Origin: Procambarus clarkii
Lineage: Eukaryota > Arthropoda > Malacostraca > Decapoda > Cambaridae
Direction: 5' to 3'
NCBI RefSeq assembly: GCF_040958095.1
Contig: NC_091219.1
Span: forward strand, 27,222,477-27,286,476
Length of the DNA stretch: 64,000 nt
Below are positions 32,319 through 44,300 of this stretch, one piece after another. Every line of letters begins with the position of its first letter. Within the stretch, counting starts at the first letter, position 1. The position numbers and the translations under genes are program-made. The notes under the pieces were generated by a model. It did not search any database, was not told the origin of the DNA, and saw nothing but the letters and a program-made list of their open reading frames with translations.

Positions 32319-35300
32319 GTGAGTATCTTCTTTTTCGGGATTTTAATACTTGTGGTAAAGAGGTTTAAAGAAGATACTTTGTGGAGCAGTGTTTAACCGT
32401 GTTCAAATCGGGTGCGGTTTTACTGCACCTGAGTGCAGTTAAAGGATGAGAGCTATGCTTGTGGTGTCCCATCTACCCTATAATGTGTTACATGACACTG
32501 AAACTGTTGACAGAAGTACAGTACATATGTATTTTGAACATACAGTTTATGCCTGTTAGATTAATCTGTTCTAAAAAATATATATGCAGCTTCCCTAGCT
32601 AATTCATTAGTCATATTCACACAAGTATTTCATAAAGGTATATAATATAATTTTAAGTTTTATTGTACAGTTCTTTGCTAATCTAAATGTAAGGTGTAGC
32701 CTGCAGTGACTAAGTTACTGATGCATGTTTACTAGTGCATATAGTAACGAGGAAAAGTGGATTGAATATTTGTAAGTATTAAACTTTGCGCTCTTTAACT
32801 TGGTAAACATGGTATGTGGGCATAAACTTTGTTCTTTTAGCTTGGCAAAGATGAGATGTGGGGGTTAGAACATTAACAGCAGCTGTTCTATTGTATTTTG
32901 CAAATAATTTTTTTCTCAATATAATATTAAAGAAGAGAAAAGATGTAATGTTTTGTGAGTAATAAAGTACAGTTTAGTGTAGAGTTTATAAGCTGAGAGG
33001 TAAACCTGCCTCATTCTTCAAGTCTTAGCATGTCTTCAGCTGTTAGTGATGGCAAAAGCAGGTTATTCCATTAGTGTTGTTTTCTTTCATGTATTAATAT
33101 GTAGAGAAGCTTGTACAGAAAATTCAGCCCATCCTCCTGTTTTGGTAGTACTTGTAGTGACAATGAGGACCATAGTATATACAGTGACACCTCGGCTTAC
33201 GAATGCCCCTCTTTACGAACCTTTTGGGTTATGAGCCCAATTTCTTTGTAAAATCCGAATCGGGTTACTAACTTTGCCTCGGGAAACGAAGTTTGTTCAT
33301 ATGCGTATGACCGACCTAGCACATGGTGGTACGGTGGTACTTTTTGTTACATACCCCCCAGGAAGCAGCCTGTAGCAGCTGTCTAACTCCCAAGCACCTA
33401 TTTACTGCTTGGTGAGCAGACCATCAGGTGAAAGAAACTGCCCTTTTTTTCCATCACCGTGGATCGAACCCGGAACCTCAGGACTACGGATCCCAAGCGC
33501 TGTCCACTCAGCTGTCAGGCCTCAGGCAGGAGGATTGGTTGAGAAAATCACATCCCTAAATGTATAGCAGTTGGAGAGAGAGTGAAACAACAAGGGATAT
33601 TTATACATATTTATTCTATATACAGATGCATTTTACATAAATATTGCAGAGACAAACATGCCAGTTATGTGGTTATTGTTTGCTAATTGAGAGCAATTTA
33701 TCCACGTTGTAGGCATGCTAGAACAGTCGGAGAAGATGAAAGTGGTAGTGGTGAACGCTTTCTGGTGTGGATACACCACTAAAGCATATAACAAATTTAT
33801 TAAAGCTCATAAGATTGGTTTATTGTGTCAATTTTTAGCTTTTAAATAAATGATTTTGTTCTATAGTCACTCATTGCAAATACAGTACATAGTTGATGTG
33901 TAAATATTGTGAAGTGTATTAGTAAATGCCCATGTATCTGTTATTGCCTTCGCCTCAATAGGTAATTGTATATGGATCAGGTAAATTTCATAGATGCTTC
34001 CTTTTAATGGTTACATATCAACTGCTATAGTAAGTGTTAACTACCTTCTCACCATCCTTACCCCCTTGTACTTTACACCTGTAGGTGTTCCTTGCTGCAT
34101 GTCATCCATCATGTTCACACACTTCATTATCTCATCACTGTACATATGACATTAGCTATGCCAAATGAATATCATTATCAATTGATCAGTTAATCTTTAG
34201 TCATCATGGCCAGAGTTGTTTTCTGTTTCTATGTGAATGTTTCATAGGTTTCCTGTCAAATTTTTTGTTGTTATTTATAATTAGGTTAAACAAACATACA
34301 GTACTGACCTTTAAGAAAATACTAAATTAGGAGGCAAATGGTATTGAGGATGATGATGGTATCTCATAGATGCTGTAGTATCACAGGCACCGATGTTTAA
34401 TATAGTTCTTGTCTTCTTTTATAATCTTGTTTATAGTCCTAATGTTTTCTGCCTTATTTTGTTCTTGTGCACCAACCATGTATTTTTCCCCAATTTTTAA
34501 CACTTATTGTATTTTAACCATTAAAGAAACTTAGGTTTGTTATAACTTCTGCAAGAAATGTGTCCATGTAGCATGCTGTAAATAGTTATAACTCAATTAC
34601 CTCATTAAAGATTGACTTTAGTGAACCAGGGTTGTAACAAAACATTAAAGTAAGGTATGTATAGGCACACTTGATGCACATTTTGAAAACTGCCCGTATC
34701 AGGTGTTGAAGCTCTGCTGTCATGTTCATCGTGCACTCCTCAACACTAGTGCTTCTCCTGCATTTACCAATATTTTGTTTTATTCCTTATTTATAATGTT
34801 TCTTGGTGGCCAGTGCCACAGTATTGGTCACATCTATTACCTGTAATCATCAGAAATTGGTCATGTGCAAGAGCTGTAATCAGAAACGAATGCATTTGGT
34901 AAACATGTTTGTGTTATCTTCATGTTGTGTATACATTGTGCATGCTATTTTCTTCCCCAAAGTCATAATGATGCATGCTAGCCATTGTTATGTGTAGTGT
35001 AGTTATAAACTCATAGGCATGATTTTACAAATGCTGGGACAATATGGTTATCTCAAGTATGCGACATTGAAGCTGCATGTTGTGTGAAGTTTGCTTGGTG
35101 GCAGTTGTCAGCTTAATGTTAAGGGGTCACTAACTTTGTTGCTCTTACTTTCAAAATCAACAATATTTATGTTACGTTCTAAATGGCTCGCTTATTCTAG
35201 GGACGGCTTGTTAGCACCCAGAGTGTCTACCCCCCCTGTCCCACGCCCTCGTAAATCTTCGTCACTATCCCTCAGCTCCACTCCCAAACACCCGCCCACT

Positions 35301-38300
35301 GCCCGCCACCTGCCTGCCACGCCTCACGCCAATGGTCATGAACACCACCACAAGTGAGTACTCTAGCCTCTGCCCTAATTCATCCTCATCAATTTCATCA
35401 TCCCCAAATATCATTATCATCAAAGCACAAAGAAATCACATTAACGTAATGTATCGATGAGAAAATCAGTCGGAGCCACGAGGAAGAAATATGGGTAAAT
35501 CCTCCTCATGGCGCCTGTTGATTTTCCTCACTGATACATCACGCTAATGGGATTTCTTTGTGAGTTTGAAAGAGATTTAAAGAAAAGCATAGGAGGAAGA
35601 ATTCCTAGACTACAAGCCAGAGAGCATGGGGGTTGGGGGAAGTGTGTGATACCCTGGTTAGGCTTCAGTGGAAGCCTCAGGAACTCTTGAGATCTCAGTT
35701 GAATCCTAGGTTGCAACACTTGACTGTGTCGTGGTGTAGTGGTCTAGAGTGTGCCTGAGAGTAACCGGGCACAGGTTACTCTCATCCTCCTCATGACTCC
35801 TACTGATTTTCTCATCAATATTATTCCTAATATCATCCTCAATATTATTATCATTTTCAATATCATTATTATTTTCAATATCAATATCATCCTCAATATC
35901 TTTATCATTTTCAATATTATCAGTACAGTATCCTCAAATATCATTATCAATATCATAATCATCAATATCATTATAATTTTCAATATCATTATCATTTTCA
36001 GTATTATCAATATCATTATCATCAATATCATTATTAGTATCATTATCATCAATATCATTATTAGTATCATTATCATCATTATCATCCTCAATATCCTCCA
36101 GGGACCTGCCCAAAACGCTACGCGTACTAGTGGCTGTACAAGAATGTAACAACTCTTGTATATATTTAAAAAAATCATTATCATTATCATAATCTTTATC
36201 TTTGTAAGTATTAGTATCATTATAATCATTGCCATAATATCATAATCAGTATCTTCATTATCATCATCACTAAAATCATTACCATTATAATCAGTATCAT
36301 TATTTTCCTCTATCATCAATATCATTAAAATCATGATAATTATGATGATGAAGTGTGAGGAGGTATGGGAACGAGGTAGTTTTGAGCGGTAGGTGTGAGA
36401 TACACAAGTTAACCAGTGATGGTAGGCTTGATGTGTGTGTGTAGGGCAGGTGAAGAGCAAGCAAGTGCTAGTGGTGAGGCAGCTCGTGTGGCGGCACCAG
36501 CCTTCCTCCTCGACCTCCGGTGGTCTGCCTCTCAAATTTCACACAGAGTTTTATCCCGCCACCGATGCTTAGCTAAGAGCTTGTTGTTTTGTCCTCAGTT
36601 TTAAATAAAAGCGGCGTATTGAGCATTTGAATTGATTGAATTTTTGTTAAATTCAACATCATTTGTTGAATTTATGTTAACGTTTATGCATTATTGTGAG
36701 CCAGATGATGGAGTAGTAGCCAGAGGTAGTGGAGAATGTTGGGGGTTTAAAGAGAGTTAATGGAAAATAATTATACCTAACTTCCCTAGGTTTCTCTGTT
36801 ATTTCCTTGAGGGTTAATGCCTAGCCTTCTTGTGAGAACTACAACTGTGGTGACAGAGGTGAAGGTGATGTCAGGGCACCGAGTGATGCATAGGGTTTGT
36901 TTGCCGTTTATTTGCCTGCTCACTTTTTTAGCCACTTTTAATGTGTTGAAACATTATTTTCAGTAAAGCTATGGCATAGTAGAATTTGATGCACCAAATG
37001 AATTACTGTTAATGTATTATAGGGGCTAAACTTAAACATTATTATACAGTATTCACCAGTATTTCTACAGGGTGAAGGTCATAGTCCTCATCAGTGGTCT
37101 CTACTGATAGGCTCTAGAGCGGCTCTCTTTGGGCTCTAGAGTGCAGCCAGCTGCTAGGAAATAGGCTGGTGGAACAGGCTGGTGGAAACCACTTTAGAGG
37201 CTGGCCTCTCTTGAGTTGTAATAGAGACTAGGAAACCCCCTCTTCTCCTCTATTTCCTTCTGTTTTTGGGTTGGGCCTCTGGTATTGACTTTTGGGATTT
37301 GATTGCTTTGCTAGTTGGCACCAGGTCTCTGTTCTTTGTTGAGACCCTAACAAGTCTGATGGGAATGTGGGCTTGTAAATGGCCATCCACACTTCCATGG
37401 AAATAAACATTCCATTCACCTGTACTGTATGGGTCTCGAACCGACGCGTGTGATGCCGTAGCACAATCAACTAGGCTGTGAGCAGTCTTAAAAAGGAAAG
37501 TTTTCAGAAGCTGCATCCTGCTGTATACTGAAGTGCAGCAGGATGCAGCTTCTGAAAACTTTCCTTTTTAAGACTGCTCATAGCCTAGTTAATTGTGCTA
37601 CGGCCTCACACATGTGGGATCCGCGATTCGAGACATACAGTCCAGGTGAAGGGAATGTGGGCTTCCTTCCTTGTCCCTTTGTCTCTGTTGAAGAGAGAAG
37701 TTTTTGGGCTTTGAGGTTGCTGTAGTAGGGTACATAGGTGCCGATCCTCTGTGACATTTCTTTTGAATTTTTGCTTTGCAAAAATTCAGCTAAATTTTTA
37801 TATTTTTTAACGAGCAATTAAAGAAACGGTCGTATTCTGTAATCTAATTATTAACTAGCACTGCCTACATTATGGAGATGGAAGATGTTGAGTGTTAGTG
37901 GCAGCCTGGTCTACTTATTGAACAGTGCTTATCTATCAGTAACTACAGGGAAGTGAGAGTTAGCTCTTTGTGACCTCCCCCCCCCCCCACACCACAGGTT
38001 ATGGTGTGGATGTCACTGCCATTGAGTTCCTCCCAGTCTCAGTAAGGTGGTATAGGTGTTCTGAACAATGCAAGAACAAACAAATCTAATGAGCTCATTT
38101 GCTTTAATGCATAATTCATAATCATGGTGCATTGTTTTAAGTTATTGCTGTAATTGCTATTCTCCCCTTGAAATTTTAGCAAGAGCAGTCGTGGTCACCA
38201 TGGCATGCAGCGTGCTCCGTCGCTGGACTCGGCAACCCACCGGGATATTCCGCTCTCACCCATAACTCGATTACGAAATACACACAGTGACAGGTGAGTC

Positions 38301-41300
38301 AAGATCAATTAAACACTTAGGTGTTGTATTCCTAGAAATTTAATATAGTGTATCATTAGCATAAATGAGTTGCCATACTCATATATAAAAAAAACCAGGA
38401 GTCCCTAAACCCTTCACGTTTGTTCTAGCCATTTATGATAGGACTGTGTGAGACAATGAGGGGGGTTTTAAAGTGCTGTTCTATGTAAGATTTAAGATGT
38501 ATGATTTGTTTTTCATCTTTCTAGCTCTGAGTCTGCCAATTGTCCATTAACTTTAAAAATTAATACTTATTTTTATTTTAAAATATTTTAGTTATATTTT
38601 TGTCCATATCATTTCACAAAATACAGTGCAATAAATGATAAACAATATCTCTCTGGTTTGCAGTGAAACAGAAGACGACAGTCCGCCTTCGCACCGCAGG
38701 AGTTCGTCCCGCCTCAGTAATGGCCCTCATCATGGAAAACACTACAAGAAACCCCAGCAGCATTCCTATAGCCTTCCTGCTACCCCCAGAGTCAATGGAA
38801 GCTCTCATCAGTCGGGTCTCAATGGAAGTATTCCTCTTGGCACCTCTCCATCACATAGTGCCCTCCCATACCTTCTGGCATCACAGCTTTTTGATCAGAC
38901 CAACACAGAAAACATATCGCCTAATAACAGCCACTACATTACCTGCCAAGCTGGCATTAGCAACCTTGAGAACTCTGTGTTCCTGAGACAACAAGACTGT
39001 AAACTTACAGGTGCCATAGATTACAGCAGCCTTCCCCTCCCTCGTGAGGACCATGAACCAGTACGTAAACATCAGGATATGAGCAGACACATGAGTGAGC
39101 CATGTATAACACAAGCCCAAAGCTGTCTGGGCAGCAGTCATGCATACTCTCCCAAGAAAAGAGGAGTAAAACACAGGCCCAGGGTCAGTCTGTCTGGTAA
39201 AGAGAGTGGCTTTATGGACAATATTAAAGAAAGTGGGCAGAGTGAAGGCGAGACTGAAGAAATCAATGCTTTAGAAGTGCAGTGGAGATTTATTCAGACA
39301 CTTGTGGCAGAGCTAAATGCAACAAAGGCTAATAACAGAAAGCTGATGGCAGAATTGCACCAAGCCAAAATGGATGTTCAAGTTCTAAAAGCCTCGATTG
39401 ACTCCTACACTGAGAATGGTCTTCAGCCTGGAGCAATAGCAGGTACTGTACTGCATATTTATGAACCTAACTGGGTGTCTATAACCATGGTGCTGGGTCA
39501 CCATGGTGTCACCTGGGGGGGGGCCACTTCTGGCTGAAGATATGTAATCAGTTTTCCACTTGCATGGTCATTGGAAACTCAAGATTCACAGCTAGCAGGC
39601 TCTTTGTAGTCTTGAAGGATTTCCTCTTCAGTGGTTTCCTCTCCCTGCCTTTTTTGGCTTTGGTCCATTTAAGACAGTCAGTTCCTTTTCCTTAAGCTTT
39701 TTACTGGCATGTCTGATGTATGTTGAAGGGTTTTTTCTAGCTTTTATCATGCTGGTTAGGGGTGCTGGTTGTAAATATTTTTGTAGCTTCACATCAATTT
39801 TTGTGATATGCAACTGTTTGGACTGTGCTTAAATACATCTTTCTCCTGAGGAGCCCAGTTTAGCAGGTTTATTTTTACGTTAGCTGAATGACGTATATGC
39901 TAATGTATGTTCTGTCCCAGTTATGTCCACGTAAATGGTGGAGGAACTAGACAATACTTTTGATTTTTTTGTATTTGCAGCACATTGAGCAGTCTTCATG
40001 TGAATCTGGTTGCATCTGCAGAAAACCATATGTGAGCACTCTTTATTTTACCATTCCACAATCGCAGTGCTTTTGGAGAAGATGCAATATGTTTTGACCA
40101 GAACCAGTGGAAGATAATTTTTGCCGGAAGTTTTATAGGCTGCATGCTTTTGCTTACTACCTTGAGGCCATTTACGTTTTGGTTCAAATCCCTGGTCTTG
40201 TGGTGGCCCAGTCAGGTTTGGCTTCCTGCCCTCATCATGCAGAGGATTGGCCCTAGATATAATAAGGATATCTCCAGGTTCCTCTATGCATATCTTCCCA
40301 TATTGAGTTACAAGGGTGAATCTAGTGCCACCTGTATAGGGAGCTTAGCTAGCATCATAGGGCTTCTTGTACTTTTATGAGGTCCACTATTGGGCTCTTC
40401 AATATCATTTTTCTTTTTTCTATAATAATGTGCATTTCATGTACAGTATATTTAAACCCAGATTTTTTTTTTTTATAATGTCATTGAATGATTAGTTTAT
40501 ATTAGTTCTTTACATTGTATCCTCATCATCATACATTCGTGTTACGTTGTTTTCATGACTTAGGTAAATAATTCACATGCTACGCGTACTAGTGGCTGTA
40601 CAAGAATGTAACAACTCTTGTATATATTTAAAAAAAAAAAACATGTAAACAAACCAAACTAAAAATGTACTAAAGACATTATGAATAAATTTGTTGCATT
40701 TGTTTTTGTATGGTATAAGGTAGAGCAGTTTGTAAGCATATATTTTAATTAGCAGTTGGTTCTTGCTAACAACCCTGGTTAAATAAAACATTCTTTTTGT
40801 AACTCTTGTTCAAAATTTGTATTTGTTAGTCAGATATAGCCATTATGATAGAAAAAAGTTTGCCCATTTTGATGGGAAGTGTGGAATAAGATAAGTGTGT
40901 GTACTTTTCAGAGATGGTTGGTCAGATCCATGCGGCTCAGAAAGTACGAGATGAGGCCATGATGGCGAGAATTAAACTTGCCAACGAGGAGCGAGATGCA
41001 GCTCTCACTCACAGCAGAGTGATGATGGAGAGGCTGAGTCTCTCGCCTCGGGGAGCTGGTGCACCCACCACCAATGTTGATGCTGCAGAACAAGTATGAT
41101 GAAGCCTTGGGGTTTTTCTTGTATATTTTTATACCTAAGTAATGTTGTGTGTTTTGCCATACCGTACTGTTCATCATCAACTTTTCACTGATAATTTAGT
41201 TTCTTTATCCCTATGCCTGCTGGCTTTTATTTACACTTACGAAAATTAAATTCACTTTCTTAACTTTGACAACCACCTCTTTTTTTTTTTTGTTGCATAT

Positions 41301-44300
41301 GAATGTTCATGTATTATTGGACTCAATCTTTCATTTGTATTTGGTGTACTTGTATCATTCATATATTTGTAATTTTGTAATTTGTGGAGTGAGATAACAA
41401 TTTAAGTATCTATACTTTAAAAGAGAATGTGTCTGTCTGTCCAAAGTTGGAGGCCAGATGCTTTTTGCTAGGCTCACACCTTTGCATGGGAAACTGTCTA
41501 GGATATAGGATGAACATAGGCTACTCATGGTCGGCCTATGCTAAATACTTTTAAGAAATGTTAGTCTGTAACGTTCCTTCCTTTCCCTGTGCAATTTTCA
41601 TGAAGTCTGAATTGAAATTGTGGATGCATTTTCTGTAGAATTTACTACGCATTTTCATAAACTGAATTCATATGGGTTACAGTGATGAAAATACTGAGTA
41701 GGAAAGATGCTTAGTGATGAAAATAGTGAGTAGTGAAGACAGTTATGGTGCTGAAGATAGTATATACAGTACAGTGAAAATAGTGTGTAGTGAAGATGTA
41801 AGAATTGGGGAGAGAAATGATGAGCACGGGAAAGATGAGGGAGACGGGGAACAGGGGAAAGATGAGGTAGAAAGGGAACAGATCAAAGATGAGGGAGAAG
41901 GGGAACAGGGGAAAGATGAGGGAAGAGGGGAAACGGGGGAGGTTTAGGGAAGCAATATATATTTTTGATCTAAGGCCATTGTGTTGGCTCCTTAGGCACA
42001 CTCCCTCTACCCAGAGACTGCATAAATCCAGCTTGGGTTAGTACAATTTTGTCCACTTCAATGCTGGTTATTTTTGTTCAGATCTGAAACCATTTGGAGG
42101 AAAGGAGACATGAAACATTTTTGTAATTCATCCCTGTATGACCTTCAAAATATACATTACACTAAACTGTACACAACATCTCCTTCAAGCAACACCTAGA
42201 ATCAAATAGACTGACAAGTGTTATACAATGCTAGTCAGCATTCTTGCTTTCTTTTCAAGCTCCCTCAGTTGTGGCCAGTGTTGGCGAGGGAGCTCTTATG
42301 GTTTTATTCACCAGTTGATATTCATTTACACCTTTTACAGGATCTGCCATCTGGTGGCAATAGTAGCTGCACCAGTTCCCCGAGATGGAGTGACAGACGC
42401 CATCGTAGGTCTCATGATTATACGCCGTCATCAGTTTCTTCAGGTGCTGCATATACATCAGCACCTTCAGCCTACACACAGGTACCGATGTTGGTACATT
42501 TTAAGCATCTGTGGTGATGGCACGGACAATGTTGGGATTAGACTATTCACTCACTGAATGAAAGCTTGGTGTATTCTGCTTTTCCTCAACTCTGAGATGT
42601 ACCTTCCACAATACATTTTAGTAATAGAAATGTATTACGAGTGCTTACATTTAATGTTATTACATATCTCCAAATTTCTGTACAAGGGAAATGAGAAGTG
42701 CTTGGCTGGAGTAGTGAAGATGCATGGTATGTGAACCTTGGAACAGGTATGGTATTTCTCTACTGCACAAAAGCCTTCACACTTCTCTATATCCACACTG
42801 ACACATTCATTTCTGGGATACGATCATCTTTTGCTCTCAAATTATATGACAAATTAATAATTTTTAAGATCCAAATGTTTGCTTTTCTTGTAATATTTTT
42901 ATTATGGTATCACCGAGTGTTGAAACAAATCCCTGGTAGTTAATAACTGTACTCACCTAGTTGTACTTGCAAGGGGGGAATGGATGTGTCCAGCGAGCCA
43001 CTGCCCAAACTTGCTGAGCTTGGCCTAGTTTGGTGCAACTAATAATGGCTTCTAAGATATTCACTGCTGTACAGATGCCAGGATCAATACTGAAGTGAGG
43101 TCTAGGTTAATCCAAAAATATGACTTATTTACTGTTCAATATTATTATTATTATTTGTTTAATGTTTTGAGTTTTGTTATCAGATGTGTTAAAAGCTTTG
43201 ATTAGATTGTAGAGAGAACTGCTTCAAAGATTGAGACAGATGAGGGACTGGGTACAGGGAAGATACATAGTGTTGACTCAAGGTGTCAGCAGGCAACCTT
43301 CTGATACAGGTCATACATGTCTAAAAAAAAAAAAAAAAAAATTGTAAATCATGATACAGTACTGTATATCGGTATCTATCCACATTATTATGCCCAGCAC
43401 CTTCTGGCAACTGTTCTTGATGCCAAACTCCTGCTGACAGCTGTTATTGATGCCAAGCTCCTGCTGGCAGCTGTTATTGATGCCAAGCTCCTGCTGGCAG
43501 CTGTTATTGATGCCAAGCTCCTGCTGGCAGCTGTTATTGATGCCAAGCTCCTGCTGGCAGCTGTTATTGATGCCAAGCTCCTGCTGGCAGCTGTTATTGA
43601 TGCCAAGCTCCTGCTGGCAGCTGTTATTGATGCCAAGCTTCTGCTGGCAGCTGTTATTGATGCCAAGCTCCTGCTGACAGCTGTTATTGATGCCAAGCTT
43701 CTGCTGGCAGCTGTTATTGATGCCAAGCTCCTGCTGGCAGCTGTTATTGATGCCAAGCTCCTGCTGGCAGCTGTTATTGATGCCAAGCTCCTGCTGGCAG
43801 CTGTTATTGATGCCAAGCTCCTGCTGGCAGCTGTTATTGATGCCAAGCTCCTGCTGGCAGCTGTTATTGATGCCAATCTTCTTTGGTGCCATAGCTCTTA
43901 TCAATACTGCACTTGTTTCTGACACAACACTTGTCTGATATCTCAACTTCTCTGCACCCCTATTTCTTCTATTCATCTGTGTCTAACAGTACTAGTCACT
44001 AAACATTTACTTTATGTATTTGCTGTGTGGTGAATTCGTATTGAAACAAACTGTTTCTCGTTTGTATTTGCCGTTTGTCTATCTCATTACCCTGTGTGAA
44101 GCTCCCTCTTTAGCTAGGAGGATAGGAGACAAACTAAGTGCATTCTATATATATACCGGTAAGTGTTCTATGAGCACTGTCTATAGGGACAAATTAGGCA
44201 TCTGTTTTTGCATCTATAGCATGAAAATTAGGCATCTGTTTTTGCATCTATTGCATGAAAATTAGGCACTAGTAATTATGCATGTGGCTTATTACTTTCT

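Larger units (their letters stand above)
32319..35200. other. MIPOL1-like intron 1
   Basis: Apart from the repeats at 33182-33530 listed separately, the intron is AT-rich with no recognised feature. Confidence 0.5.

Noticed and set aside
35744-36535. 263-codon frame rich in Ile, Met and Asp
   Set aside because: It is a translation of ATC-type low-complexity DNA.
43311-43976. Frames such as AVIDAKLLLA on both strands
   Set aside because: Product of the 30-bp minisatellite in intron 6 of the MIPOL1-like gene.
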